Shown: positions 35,164 through 44,427 of the stretch, piece by piece | How positions within the stretch are numbered: position 1 is the first letter of the stretch | Layout of the letters: every line of letters begins with the position of its first letter | NCBI GenBank assembly: GCA_021770825.1 | Contig: JAETQD010000010.1 | Span: 1-62,226, forward strand | From: Clostridium sp. | Lineage (GTDB): Bacteria; Bacillota; Clostridia; Lachnospirales; Lachnospiraceae | DNA length: 62,226 bases | Direction of reading: 5' to 3' | The notes under the pieces: model-generated | Databases searched by the model: none | Told to the model about the DNA's origin: nothing | The model's input: the letters and a program-made list of their open reading frames with translations, nothing else | Program-made: the position numbers and the translations under genes

Positions 35164-35993
35164 ATGCTCTCCTCCTTTTCTCCTGCGCTTTCGGGAGTCT
35201 TCGTCTTATTCCTGTACAGACCATTTGTATGTACGACTCCGCTTCCCGGCGTGGGAGTCTCATTTTTCTCATCGCTTATGATCTGTCCATCAGAAAAACG
35301 GATGATCCGGTCTGTGAACGCAGCGATGTTTTCCTCATGGGTTACCACCACAACCGTGGCCCCGGCCTTATGGAGCTCGGAAAATATTTCCATGATCTCG
35401 ATGGAAGCCGCCGTATCCAGGTTTCCTGTGGGCTCATCCGCCAGAATTAACGGCGGTTCGTTGGCCAGTGCCCTGGCTATGGCCACACGCTGTCTCTGTC
35501 CGCCGGAAAGCTCGTTTGGCATGTGAAGCGCCCTGGCGCCCAGCCCTACGCACTCCAGAAGCTCCATGGCCCGGTCTGCTCTTTTTTTCCTGGAAAGTCT
35601 CGCATAGGTCATGGGAAGCTCCACATTTTTAAGGGCTGAAGTTCTGGAAATTAAGTTAAAGGACTGGAATACAAAACCTATTTTCAGATTCCGGACCGCA
35701 GAGAGCTCATTGGGGCTTAAGTCCGCCGTATCAATGCCATCCAGATAATAATGTCCCATGGTGGGACGGTCCAGACAGCCTAAAATATTCATCAGGGTTG
35801 ACTTACCGGAGCCAGAATGGCCCATGATGGCCACAAACTCGCCGCGGCGGATGGTCAGGTTGATTTTCTTCAGTCCCAGCACCTTAATGGCTCCCGTGTC
35901 ATAAATTTTCACCAGATTTTCCAGACGAATCAAATCCTCGCTGACGCTCTCAGTCGCGTAAGAAGAAAGCCGTGTTTTGCCAAATCCAAACAT
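35157..35993 (-). CDS. MacB-type ABC transporter ATP-binding protein
   Basis: 278 aa from ATG 35993 (AGGGGGAATGGATA); an earlier in-frame ATG is not supported by a site. Walker A GHSGSGKST, signature LSGGQRQR, Walker B LILADEPTGNLD and VTHEEN are present. LolD/MacB-type family with a C-terminal extension of about 40 residues (ISDEKNETPTPGSG onward) beyond the core. Sits between the adaptor and the permease in one operon. Confidence 0.93.
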   Translation of the reverse strand: MFGFGKTRLSSYATESVSEDLIRLENLVKIYDTGAIKVLGLKKINLTIRRGEFVAIMGHSGSGKSTLMNILGCLDRPTMGHYYLDGIDTADLSPNELSAVRNLKIGFVFQSFNLISRTSALKNVELPMTYARLSRKKRADRAMELLECVGLGARALHMPNELSGGQRQRVAIARALANEPPLILADEPTGNLDTAASIEIMEIFSELHKAGATVVVVTHEENIAAFTDRIIRFSDGQIISDEKNETPTPGSGVVHTNGLYRNKTKTPESAGEKEESIC

Positions 35994-36006
35994 TATCCAT
36001 TCCCCC

Positions 36007-37326
36007 TTACTGCGCCATGGAGAGAACGGCCATACCCTCTTCATACATTTCACTGGGCGCTGCTACAATGGCGGTTGTTTCATTGATGATTTCCCCGTCC
36101 TTTGGAATAATCTCGGTCTCCACATCTCCCTCCACTCCGAGGTCCACCGGAATCCAGTGGATGGTTCCGTCCTTCACTGCTGCCACAGAGGTCACTCCGT
36201 CCTTGTCAAAAATAGAGGAAACCGGAACGGTCAGGGCATTTTCCGCCTCCTCCAGAACAATCTGCGCTTTTGCCGTAATTCCTGCGATAAGCTTTGTATT
36301 GTTATCCAGTATCCGGATAATGGTGGGAATAACACGCTCGGAAGAGCCGCCGCCCTTTTCCTCTCCGGTGGGAGAAATGGATACCACCTGGCCGCGTATG
36401 GCAGCTCCGTCTAAAATATCTGCGGAAATCTCCGCTTCCTGTCCAACAGCCACCTTCCCGATGGAATACTCGCTGACTTTGATTTCCATTTCCAGCACAT
36501 CCAGGTTTTCAATGATAAAGAGAGGTTCCGATTCCTCCGTCTTATCGGCGAACCGTCCCACCTTCGTGTTGACCCGGACCACAGTTCCATCGATGGGGCT
36601 CTTAATCTGCGTGTCCTCCAACTGCTCCTGGATTTTCTCATAGTCAAACCGGGCTTTTTCAATCTGAAGCCGGTAGGAGTCGTCTGCCGCGGGCTTTCCG
36701 TCCCGTATATTGAAGGAATCCTTCTGCCGCCTGGCATCGTTTAACGTATTCTGGGCCGTCTCCAAATCCACCAGGGGTACATTTCCGCCGTCATAAAGGA
36801 CTTTTGTTCTGTCATAATTGGCCTGGGCCGTATTCAGGTCCTGTACTGCTTTTGCATATCCGTTTCTGGCTGCTTTATCCTGTTCCGCACAGGCGCTCAC
36901 TGCCAGATCGTAATCATTCTTTGCGATGGCCACTTCCTTTTTTAAGTCCGTATCGTCCAGAATGGCCAGAACCTGCCCCTTCGTTACTTTGTCGCCCTCC
37001 TTCACCGGAATTTCCAGCACCTCCGCATGGATATTGGAAACCACATCCACACTGTCAGTTCCGGATACCGGGCCGCTTACAGAAAGCTTATTCTGAATTT
37101 CTTTATATACCGGATTCACTGTCCCCACGGACGGCATCTGGGGACCGCTGTTTCCAAACATTTTAAAGGCCATGCCTCCAATGACCACAAGAACTGCCGC
37201 GGCTATGATGATCTTCTTCTTTTTCTTTCCGCCTCTTTTTCTGCTCTTCTTCTCCCCGCTGTCGCTCATCAGGCGTTCCAGCTCCTTATCAAATTCTTCC
37301 GGCTGAATCTTTTCTTCGCTGCTCAT
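36007..37326 (-). CDS. HlyD/MacA-type efflux adaptor
   Basis: 439 aa, GGAGAGTGTAGC before the ATG. Cytoplasmic basic segment (KKSRKRGGKKKKK) then one membrane helix at about 37-55, a lipoyl-like half (VSNIHAEVLEIPVKEGDKV, then LAILDDTDLKKEVAIAKN), a helical hairpin (about 125-200), second lipoyl half (DTQIKSPIDGTVVRVNTKVG) and a beta-barrel end. Membrane fusion protein in a Gram-positive cell; it would guide substrate from the MacB-like permease across the wall. Same operon as permease and ATPase. Confidence 0.9.
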   Translation of the reverse strand: MSSEEKIQPEEFDKELERLMSDSGEKKSRKRGGKKKKKIIIAAAVLVVIGGMAFKMFGNSGPQMPSVGTVNPVYKEIQNKLSVSGPVSGTDSVDVVSNIHAEVLEIPVKEGDKVTKGQVLAILDDTDLKKEVAIAKNDYDLAVSACAEQDKAARNGYAKAVQDLNTAQANYDRTKVLYDGGNVPLVDLETAQNTLNDARRQKDSFNIRDGKPAADDSYRLQIEKARFDYEKIQEQLEDTQIKSPIDGTVVRVNTKVGRFADKTEESEPLFIIENLDVLEMEIKVSEYSIGKVAVGQEAEISADILDGAAIRGQVVSISPTGEEKGGGSSERVIPTIIRILDNNTKLIAGITAKAQIVLEEAENALTVPVSSIFDKDGVTSVAAVKDGTIHWIPVDLGVEGDVETEIIPKDGEIINETTAIVAAPSEMYEEGMAVLSMAQ

Positions 37327-37550
37327 GCTACACTCTCCTTCTGTCCTGTTCGCTGCCGTATTTTTACCGCGGCTGCTCTGACCTTTTGCCGCTTTTGCCG
37401 CAAATTTGCCATATTTTCTTTTTCAACGATCTCAGTATAGCATGAAATACTTTCCATACGTGGAACTTTTCCTTCCAAATTTCTTACGAAATCATTATGT
37501 TTCTCTCTGCCGCTTTGCCGCGGTGTGAGCCTGCAGAGCATTTATGCCGC

Positions 37551-37606
37551 AAAAAATCCCCGCTTTCCGCACCGCCGCGAAAGCAGACCGGAAAGGGGGG
37601 ATTTTT
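37551..37606 (-). terminator. Terminator of TRAP operon
   Basis: AAATCCCCGCTTTCCG (37554-37569) pairs with CGGAAAGGGGGGATTT (37589-37604), T-runs on both sides. Lies 17 bp after the dctM stop on the minus strand. Confidence 0.8.
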
Positions 37607-37623
37607 CCTATGCACAAATCCTA

Positions 37624-38910
37624 CTAATAAATCAGGTTCACAAGTCCTGTGGAGAATGGCTCAAGGAAGGTTAAAATCAGCAGGCAGCAAAACAGCAGAA
37701 GATAGAACGGTACCGCCTCCTTGATAAAGTCCTTCGTCTTACACTCGGTCACACCGCAGGTAACAAACATCAGCGTTCCCATGGGCGGTGTAAAGGCTCC
37801 GATGGCGTTTGCGAAGATAAATACCATGGCAAAATGAATCTCGTTGATTCCATATACGGCGGCGGCAGGCGCAAACAACGGAACCAGTACGATCATGCTG
37901 GCATTTCCTTCCACGAACATGCCCACAAAGATCAGGAAGATATCCACGGCCACCAGGAACACCCATTTGTTGTTAATAACTGTGATCATCCACTCCGTAA
38001 ACCGCTGGGGAATCATTTCCTTTGTCAGTATCCAGGAGAAGGTGGAAGCCGCAGCCACAATCAGCATAATGGAGGAAGTGGTTGTGAGCGTCTCCTTTAA
38101 TCCCTGGGAAAATTCTTTTATTCCGAGCTCACGGTACCAGAGCCCAAGAGCTGCCGAATATATGATTGCCACGGCTCCCGCCTCTGTGGCCGTAAAGATT
38201 CCCAGACGGACGCCGCCGATAATGATAATCGGAAGGCAGAGGGGAAGGATGGCCGGCTTAAAAGATGTAAAGAACATATCTGCCGTCATCTTATCCGTCC
38301 GCAGCGGCGTATAATTCCTCTTCCTGGAAATCCGGGACACCATGAACATCATGGTAACACAAAGTAGAATACCCGGACCAAAGCCTGCGATAAACAGCTT
38401 TCCAATGGACACATTGGCAATGCATCCGTAAAGAATCAGTCCGATTCCCGGAGGAATTAACGGCGTGATCATACTGGAGGCCGCTGTGACAACAGTGGAA
38501 AAGGCTTTGCTGATTCCCTTCTTCTCCATCTCCGGAACCAGCATCTTTGCCTCCATGGCCGCATCTGCCAGAGCAGAACCGGAAAGACCGCCCATAAGCG
38601 TACTTAAAAGGATGTTCACCTGGCTCAAGCCTCCGTACATCCGTCCTGTCACCACAGCACAGAAATCCATAATCCGCTTGGTGACACCCGTGTAGTTCAT
38701 CAGAACTCCGGCGCATACGAAGAACGGGATAGCAAGAAGCGTCACGCTCTCAGTTCCTGTGATGGCCTGCTGTGCAAATACCGCCGGGTTGATTCCCGGA
38801 GTCATAATAAAGTATACAACGGAAGCGCCAAGTACGGAGGCGAACACCGGAACCTTAATAAACAGCAAAACTAAAAGTGCCACAAGCATAGCTGCAACTG
38901 CCGGACTCAT
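37624..38910 (-). CDS. dctM: TRAP transporter large permease
   Basis: 428 aa, GGGGAGGTGGCATCAAA before ATG. Twelve-helix DctM/SiaM family: VPVFASVLGASVVYF, GGLSGSALADAAMEAKMLVPE, IPPGIGLILYGCIANVSIG and AFTPPMGTLMFVTCG are conserved. Carries a C4-type or sugar-acid substrate with Na+, given by the DctP protein. Overlaps dctQ by 4 bp (ATGA). Last gene of the catabolic operon starting at 42.7 kb. Confidence 0.95.
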   Translation of the reverse strand: MSPAVAAMLVALLVLLFIKVPVFASVLGASVVYFIMTPGINPAVFAQQAITGTESVTLLAIPFFVCAGVLMNYTGVTKRIMDFCAVVTGRMYGGLSQVNILLSTLMGGLSGSALADAAMEAKMLVPEMEKKGISKAFSTVVTAASSMITPLIPPGIGLILYGCIANVSIGKLFIAGFGPGILLCVTMMFMVSRISRKRNYTPLRTDKMTADMFFTSFKPAILPLCLPIIIIGGVRLGIFTATEAGAVAIIYSAALGLWYRELGIKEFSQGLKETLTTTSSIMLIVAAASTFSWILTKEMIPQRFTEWMITVINNKWVFLVAVDIFLIFVGMFVEGNASMIVLVPLFAPAAAVYGINEIHFAMVFIFANAIGAFTPPMGTLMFVTCGVTECKTKDFIKEAVPFYLLLFCCLLILTFLEPFSTGLVNLIY

Positions 38911-39410
38911 TTTGATGCCACCTCCCCTTTCTCTTCGGAATATTCATTTCTGAATTTCTCATATGTCATATACGTAAAGCTGATTAACATTAATACGATG
39001 GAAACCGGCCCGATTCCATAAATCCACGTATAGGGAATCATAAGAATCGGCGTCCTGCGCCCGGTCCTCGAAAGCACCTCAAGGTAGCTGAAGCAGTGCA
39101 GGAAGAAATAGATCATAATCCCATAAAACAATACAAAAATAACCATCTCCATCATGCGCTGCATCTTTTTCGGCAGCAGGTCCACTAAAATCTCGATGGC
39201 CACATGACTCTTTGTGTGAAATGCAATGGGTGCCGCCAGGTAACTGATCCATACCATACATGCCAGCTGGAACTCTTCCTCCCAGGTAAAGGGATTACTG
39301 AAGCAGTACCTCATAATTACCCCGAAAAAGGTACTGCCGATCAGTAAAACCAGGATGAAAGAGGCCAGCAGCGTTTCCACTTTAACTAATACGTCCAATA
39401 CCTTTTTCAT
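38907..39410 (-). CDS. dctQ: TRAP transporter small permease
   Basis: 167 aa, four hydrophobic segments typical of DctQ, with FTWEEEFQLACMVWISYLAA in the middle and SHVAIEILVDLLPKKMQRMM. Couples the DctM channel to the periplasmic-type binding protein. 26 bp after dctP, overlapping dctM. Confidence 0.93.
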   Translation of the reverse strand: MKKVLDVLVKVETLLASFILVLLIGSTFFGVIMRYCFSNPFTWEEEFQLACMVWISYLAAPIAFHTKSHVAIEILVDLLPKKMQRMMEMVIFVLFYGIMIYFFLHCFSYLEVLSRTGRRTPILMIPYTWIYGIGPVSIVLMLISFTYMTYEKFRNEYSEEKGEVASK

Positions 39411-39436
39411 TCCGTCCTCCAGTAATTAATTCATGC

Positions 39437-40537
39437 TTATTTGCCCATGGCTGCCTGTGTCGTCTCATAAAGTCCATCGCTCCAGCCAAAGGTGCTTCCC
39501 ATCTCATAGAAGGACTTTCCGGCTTCCTTCCACTCAGCAATCTGCTCAGGAGTAAGCTCTGTGATCTCAACGCCTGCATCGATCATCTTCTGGGCGTAGT
39601 CCTCATTGGCTGCTTCCTGTAACTCGTTGTTGTAAAGGCCTGCTTCCTCACCGGTAGTAAACAGGATTTCCTTCTGCTCATCAGTCAGAGAATTTAAGAA
39701 ATCTGTTCCGATACACCAGGTGGTAAAGTTCTTAATATGTCCTGTCATTAAGATGTACTTGGCAACCTCCTGGAAGCTCTGTCCATATAAGGTGCTTAAC
39801 GGGTTCTCCACGCCGTCCAGAGTACCGTTGCTGATTGCCGTGTACACATCACCCAGGGCCATGGGAACTGCAGTTGCGCCCAGTGCATTGAAGCCCTCCA
39901 CATAGATCTGGCTGTTTGCAAGACGAATCTTCTGTCCCTTTAAGTCAGCCGGAGTTACCACCTTTGTCTTTGTCATCAGTTCTCTCTCGCCGTAAATCCA
40001 GTTGGAAGCCAGGATGGTAAGTCCCTTGTCGGCCAGCTTGTCACACTGTTCTTTATACCAGTCGCTGTCAAGAAGCGTCCACACATCGTCCCAGGTTTCA
40101 AAGAAGAACGGGCCATACATAATTCCCATATCCGGCACGCCGTAATCTGCATAGAAGGCGCCGTCTGCGATGGTGATTACATTTTCACCCATAACCATCT
40201 GGTCGATGAGCTTACTCTTGTTTCCCAGTGCGCTGTTTGCAAATACCTCCAGCTTCATGGTTCCATTGCTCTTCTCTTCCACCAGCTCGGACCATTTCTG
40301 AACAGCCTGTCCGATGGGTTCCTCCAGAGTATTCTCGAAACCGATCTGAATGGTAACCACATCCCCGGAAGCTGCCGGAGCCGCTGTGGTTTCTGCTGCC
40401 TTCTCTGTTTCTTTTGCTGCCTCTGTCTGTGCAGGAGCTGCTGTTGTCGCTGTGGACGACTGTCCGTTTCCACAGCCTGTTGCCATAAGGCCGGCGCACA
40501 GAGTGCATGCCAGTACAAGTGCAAGATTTCGTTTCAT
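39437..40537 (-). CDS. dctP: TRAP transporter substrate-binding lipoprotein
   Basis: 366 aa with AAGGAGGATACCT before ATG. Signal ends AGLMATGC, a lipobox, then a low-complexity Ala/Thr/Glu linker (about 25-60). DctP core: NTLEEPIGQAVQKWSELVEE, LKGQKIRLANSQIYVEGFNA (substrate arginine region), PMALGDVYTAISNGTLDGVE. Probably binds a sugar acid such as an aldonate or uronate, judged from the catabolic enzymes next to it. The ligand is not fixed by sequence. Confidence 0.93.
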   Translation of the reverse strand: MKRNLALVLACTLCAGLMATGCGNGQSSTATTAAPAQTEAAKETEKAAETTAAPAASGDVVTIQIGFENTLEEPIGQAVQKWSELVEEKSNGTMKLEVFANSALGNKSKLIDQMVMGENVITIADGAFYADYGVPDMGIMYGPFFFETWDDVWTLLDSDWYKEQCDKLADKGLTILASNWIYGERELMTKTKVVTPADLKGQKIRLANSQIYVEGFNALGATAVPMALGDVYTAISNGTLDGVENPLSTLYGQSFQEVAKYILMTGHIKNFTTWCIGTDFLNSLTDEQKEILFTTGEEAGLYNNELQEAANEDYAQKMIDAGVEITELTPEQIAEWKEAGKSFYEMGSTFGWSDGLYETTQAAMGK

Positions 40538-40565
40538 AGGTATCCTCCTTAAATATAATTATGTA

Positions 40566-41585
40566 TTAAAACACAAACTCCGCTTTCACGATAAACGCGG
40601 AATTTTTATCCATATCCAGGAATGCCTCTTCGGCATCCTCCATCGGATATTTCCGTGATATGAGCCTTTTCAAATCCACAAAGCCCTCTCTCACCAGCTT
40701 CATTGTGGCCTCAAAATCCGCCTTCGTGGCGCCGCGGCTCCCAAGCATTTCAATTTCCTTTCTCTGAACCTCAAGGAAATTAAACTCAGCCGGGTGCTTG
40801 GCCACGCCGATCACCACCACCCGTCCGCGGCTTGCCGCTGCACTGACGCAGTCCAAAAAGGTAGACGGCATTCCCACCGCTTCAATGGTCACATCGAATC
40901 CATCGTCTCCTGTGATCTCCTTCCGGAACTCATCCAGGGCTTCTCTGGAGTCGTTGACAAAGCCTCCGTCCAGGTTAAAGTCCTTAATGGCCTTCTCTAC
41001 CTTGTCCTTTGAGATGTCGGTGATATAGGCCTTGCCTCCAAAACTCTTTACCGCTGTTCCCGCAAGGATTCCGATGGCTCCGGCGCCGATAATCAGCACC
41101 TTTTCTCCGGGCTTTACCTTTGCACGGCTCACTCCGTGATAGCTGATGCAGAAGGGCTCCACCAGAGCCAGGGCCTCCGGCTCAATCCCCTGTCCGTCAT
41201 ACAGCCGTTCCACAGGCATCGTAAAATATTCGCTGAAAGCGCCCTCTCTCTGGACTCCCATGGTCTGGTTATGAACACATGCATTTACAAACCCCCGGCG
41301 GCAGCTATAACAGGTCCCGCAGTTAAAATACGGATTTCCCGTAACAACCATTCCCGGCCGTATCCCATAGGGATTGTCTCCGACCTCCACCACTTCTGCT
41401 GCAAACTCATGTCCGATGGTTCTGGGATAGCTTACATAAGCAGATGCGCCGCGGTAGGAAGCAAGATCGCTTCCGCAGATGCCGCCCACCAGCATTTTAA
41501 GAAGGGCCTCCCCTTTCTTTGGCTGCGGCAGCTCCCGCTCCTGGGTCTGCGCCTTCCATGGCTCTGCTATTACTATCGCCTTCAT
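40566..41585 (-). CDS. Zinc-dependent alcohol dehydrogenase (sugar-acid/polyol type)
   Basis: 339 aa. Catalytic zinc site in GGICGSDLASYRG and GHEFAAEVVEVGDN, structural zinc lobe CGTCYSCRRGFVNAC, Rossmann GAGAIGILAGTAV. Resembles L-idonate/galactonate/threonine dehydrogenase-like MDR enzymes. Oxidises a hydroxyl of the transported sugar acid to a keto-acid in this pathway, by inference. Six bp after the first enolase-superfamily gene, 28 bp before dctP. Confidence 0.9.
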   Translation of the reverse strand: MKAIVIAEPWKAQTQERELPQPKKGEALLKMLVGGICGSDLASYRGASAYVSYPRTIGHEFAAEVVEVGDNPYGIRPGMVVTGNPYFNCGTCYSCRRGFVNACVHNQTMGVQREGAFSEYFTMPVERLYDGQGIEPEALALVEPFCISYHGVSRAKVKPGEKVLIIGAGAIGILAGTAVKSFGGKAYITDISKDKVEKAIKDFNLDGGFVNDSREALDEFRKEITGDDGFDVTIEAVGMPSTFLDCVSAAASRGRVVVIGVAKHPAEFNFLEVQRKEIEMLGSRGATKADFEATMKLVREGFVDLKRLISRKYPMEDAEEAFLDMDKNSAFIVKAEFVF

Positions 41586-41591
41586 ATATTC

Positions 41592-42686
41592 TTATTTCAC
41601 CTCCGTCATATACTGGTGCAGGAACCGGAAGCCCCATCCATTTCCCTCTCTCTGGAGAGCAAAGCCGTTGTTGATGGTCATTGGTTCATCGATGATGGCG
41701 TCAATCCAGTCAAAACTCTCTGCACCGTACGGGTTGGAAACCGTTGCCAGAAGCGGAACATCATAGTCCTTATAATAATGGGGCAGAACCGGAATATGAT
41801 AAGCGTTGGCCAGGGCTGCGCTGTCTCTCCAGGCTTCCACACCGCCGAGGCGGATTAAATCCGGCTGCCATAAGTCAAGGGCCCTGCGGCCGATCAGCTC
41901 TCTTAAGGCAACAGTGCTGTATTCCCGCTCGCCCATGGCAAGGCTGATATGTGTTTTACTGTGAATGGTTGCATATCCCTCGAAATCCGTGTTGACCACC
42001 GGCTCCTCGAACCAGAAGATTCCCAGATTTTCCACAAGGCTTATGAGCTTTACAGAGCTGGGCACATCCATGCCCTGGTTGGCATCCATCATGATCTTAA
42101 GATCCGGACCCACAGCCTCGCGAACCAGATTCAGACGGCGTACGTCCCGCTCCATGTCAGGACTTCCCACTTTGATCTTTACGGCGGTAAATCCGCGTTT
42201 CTTATAGTTTACAACCTCTTCCACCAGCTCCTCATCGCTGTAACTTAACCAGCCGCCGCTGCCGTATACGGGAATCGGTTTTCTGTGGCATCCGAACATC
42301 CGGTAGACCGGCTGTCCCAGGGTACGGCTCCACGCATCCCACATGGCCACATTGAGCGTTGCCAGAGCCCATCTTTGCAGGCCAACGATTCCAAAATACT
42401 CACTCTCTATCTCGTAGTCCTTCTGAACCTGTGCCGTCTCATAAATCTTGTAATCCCGTTCCAGAATGAATCGCTTTAAATCCTTAAGCGCTCCCTCGAT
42501 GGCACCCGGACTGTAATGGAAGCTTAACAGATATCCCTGGCCTGTCACGCCGCCGGCAGTCTCCACTTCCAGTACATAAAATGCGATCTTGCTGATGTCA
42601 TGGGTGGAATCCGCAATGGGCTGGCTGATTTTACTGACTGCCTGGTAAATGCGGATATCCTTAATTGCTGTTTCTGAAATATTCAT
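41592..42686 (-). CDS. Enolase-superfamily (mandelate racemase/muconate lactonizing) enzyme 1
   Basis: 364 aa. N-terminal capping domain (1-125), then TIM barrel with base K-x-K (FTAVKIKVG), metal ligands D of MMDANQGM, E of FEEPVV and E of MGEREY, and late His in LPHYYKD. Acid-sugar dehydratase group by pattern, substrate unknown. First gene of the operon enolase-ADH-DctPQM under a near-consensus promoter with the shared motif at +1. Confidence 0.92.
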   Translation of the reverse strand: MNISETAIKDIRIYQAVSKISQPIADSTHDISKIAFYVLEVETAGGVTGQGYLLSFHYSPGAIEGALKDLKRFILERDYKIYETAQVQKDYEIESEYFGIVGLQRWALATLNVAMWDAWSRTLGQPVYRMFGCHRKPIPVYGSGGWLSYSDEELVEEVVNYKKRGFTAVKIKVGSPDMERDVRRLNLVREAVGPDLKIMMDANQGMDVPSSVKLISLVENLGIFWFEEPVVNTDFEGYATIHSKTHISLAMGEREYSTVALRELIGRRALDLWQPDLIRLGGVEAWRDSAALANAYHIPVLPHYYKDYDVPLLATVSNPYGAESFDWIDAIIDEPMTINNGFALQREGNGWGFRFLHQYMTEVK

Positions 42687-42721
42687 GTGTGTGATATCCT
42701 TTCTTTGCGTTTTGTTTTTAT

Positions 42722-42766
42722 GTGATATATTACTTGTATTATAAAACCCAATTTAATATATGTCAA
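42722..42766 (-). promoter_or_regulatory. Promoter plus candidate GntR operator of the TRAP operon
   Basis: Minus strand TTGACA (complement of 42761-42766), 17 nt, TATAAT (complement of 42738-42743), a consensus promoter. GTAATATATCAC (minus strand, 42722-42733) follows at about the start of transcription. The same 12 bp occurs at 44356-44367. A repressor placed there would block initiation. Confidence 0.7.
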
Positions 42767-42840
42767 TCCTTTTTGTGCGTTTTAACAATTTCTTATCCCA
42801 ATTCCTGCAATCTTTAGATATATTTTTACCAAACTGGCTC

Positions 42841-42870
42841 TTGTGTTTTTGAAAAGATATCATATATAAT
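42841..42870 (+). promoter_or_regulatory. Predicted promoter of GntR gene
   Basis: TTGTGT (42841-42846), 18 nt, TATAAT (42865-42870), 65 bp before the start codon. The spacer GATATCATATATAAT resembles half of the shared motif. Confidence 0.45.
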
Positions 42871-42935
42871 AGGATGGAAGTTTCTGGATATGTATCCTTC
42901 AGAACTTTCACACTACAAATAAGGAGGAACCACCC

Positions 42936-43580
42936 TTGCGAGAATCAGCCCACAAACCCATGGCCAACCAGGCATACGAATTCCTGCGTCAGAAAATCAT
43001 CTCCTGCGAATATCTTCCGGGACAGGAATTAAACGAAAAACAGCTTCTGGAAATCACCAATTTCGGACGTACTCCTCTGAGAGAAGCGCTCCTATCGCTC
43101 CAGAAGGAAGGACTTGTGGAAATTTTCCCCAGAAAGGGAATGCGTATCAGTCCCTTCACGGAAAAGCAGGTAAAAGACCTCTACCAGACCCGGAAGCTCA
43201 TCGAGCCCATTGTCATCCAGGAATACCGCTCCCTTTATTCCAAGGTCACGCTCCTGGAATTTCAGAAGCGGTTCCAGACTTCCAGAGATCTTCCCAATAT
43301 GGAGCGCTTTGCCCTGGACTCCGAGTTTCACTCCTATCTGATTTCCATTACGGAAAATGATATTTTAATTGACATGTACCGTTCCCTCATGGTTCACCAG
43401 ATTCACCTGGCTATGTACACCGCCATCCAGTCTACCGATGTCCCCATGGATGACTTAAACCAGCATCTGTCCATCATCAATGCACTGCTTCGGGAAAATG
43501 AAAAGGATATCCGGGATGCCGTCATCCTGCATATCAACTTCTCTCTGATCCGTTCCATGAGCATGTTTGGCTCTGACTGA
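42936..43580 (+). CDS. GntR family regulator (FadR subfamily)
   Basis: 214 aa from TTG 42936 (AAGGAGGAACCACCC). Winged helix at about 8-75, with YEFLRQKIISCEYLPGQELN and FGRTPLREALLSLQKEGLVE. C-terminal FCD domain (about 80-210) with EFHSYLISITEN and the metal histidine set in HLSIINALLREN and AVILHINFSLI. Divergent from the enolase/ADH/TRAP operon and near the RraA, second enolase and SDR genes, so likely the local sugar-acid sensor. Confidence 0.92.
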   Translation: MRESAHKPMANQAYEFLRQKIISCEYLPGQELNEKQLLEITNFGRTPLREALLSLQKEGLVEIFPRKGMRISPFTEKQVKDLYQTRKLIEPIVIQEYRSLYSKVTLLEFQKRFQTSRDLPNMERFALDSEFHSYLISITENDILIDMYRSLMVHQIHLAMYTAIQSTDVPMDDLNQHLSIINALLRENEKDIRDAVILHINFSLIRSMSMFGSD

Positions 43581-43622
43581 TATATTTCAATAGAATCCTG
43601 CCCGGAGGGCTTTGATACAGGA

Positions 43623-44285
43623 TTATAAAATTCCGAATGTTTCAAAGGCCTCTGTGGCGCTCATTCCGCCTTCAATGGCCTTCCGGACAAGCTTTTCTCC
43701 CTCTGCTTTCTCAAGGGATCTCCGGATGCACTCCTCCGAAGCCCGTTTCGGGATAATCAGCACCCCGTCCATATCTCCAAACACCAGATCTCCGTCTTCA
43801 ATCACCACCTTCCCAATCTCAATGGTACAGCGAAAATCCACCACGCTTGTCCGGATGCTGGAGTCCTGGGCCCATCTTCCCTTGGCAAATACAGGGAAAT
43901 TCTGACTTAATACCTGGGGCGTATCCCTGGTATAGCCGTCCAGAACAGCCCCGGCGGCTCCCCGCATTTTTGCCGTAGCCGTTAAAAGCTCTCCCCAAAG
44001 GGCGCTGTTATGAGCTCCTGCTGCCAGATACACATCGTGCCGTTTTAACTGGTCCAAGGCTTCTGTCAGGTATCCGAAGGGCTTTTTCTGCGGACCATAC
44101 ACATCATACTCCAAAACGGTGCAGGCTCTTCCGGCCAGCTTCATATCCTCTCTTATGCCATGGATTTCCGGCGGCAGAAACTGATGGGCAAATCCCATGG
44201 AATCCAGAATATCCCCCACCACCGGCGTATACAGCTTTTCCTCCATAAGTGCAAACATCTCTTCGTCATTCTGCCAGAGCTTCAT
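43623..44285 (-). CDS. RraA-like aldolase/decarboxylase family protein
   Basis: 220 aa from ATG 44285 (AAAGGGGAAAAAACA). RraA/HMG aldolase fold: TPVVGDILDSMGFAHQFLP, AAGAHNSALWGELLTATAKM and GAAGAVLDGYTRD (the GGxxRD-like site; here GYTRD), then IEDGDLVFGDMDGVLIIP. Such enzymes cleave or decarboxylate 4-hydroxy- or 4-keto-2-oxo acids; in this context probably the product of an enolase-superfamily dehydratase. Divergent from the second enolase gene. Confidence 0.85.
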   Translation of the reverse strand: MKLWQNDEEMFALMEEKLYTPVVGDILDSMGFAHQFLPPEIHGIREDMKLAGRACTVLEYDVYGPQKKPFGYLTEALDQLKRHDVYLAAGAHNSALWGELLTATAKMRGAAGAVLDGYTRDTPQVLSQNFPVFAKGRWAQDSSIRTSVVDFRCTIEIGKVVIEDGDLVFGDMDGVLIIPKRASEECIRRSLEKAEGEKLVRKAIEGGMSATEAFETFGIL

Positions 44286-44355
44286 TGTTTTTTCCCCTTT
44301 CTTTTCTCTGTTTTTACCCATGGTTTCATATACTGATTTTACATTTTTGAATATT

Positions 44356-44397
44356 GTAATATATCACTTGTCATTATATTACAGTTTGTGATATAAT
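44356..44397. promoter_or_regulatory. Divergent promoter region with shared GntR-type motif
   Basis: Plus strand TTGTCA (44368-44373), 18 nt, TATAAT (44392-44397) drives the second enolase gene. Motif GTAATATATCAC at 44356-44367 abuts the -35 and is followed by TTGT-(C)-ATTATA, as also after the copy at 42722. Minus strand TTGAAT, 17 nt, TATAAT could drive the RraA-like gene. Confidence 0.55.
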
Positions 44398-44427
44398 TCA
44401 ATCAATTTTTAGAGAAAGGAGTCATGT

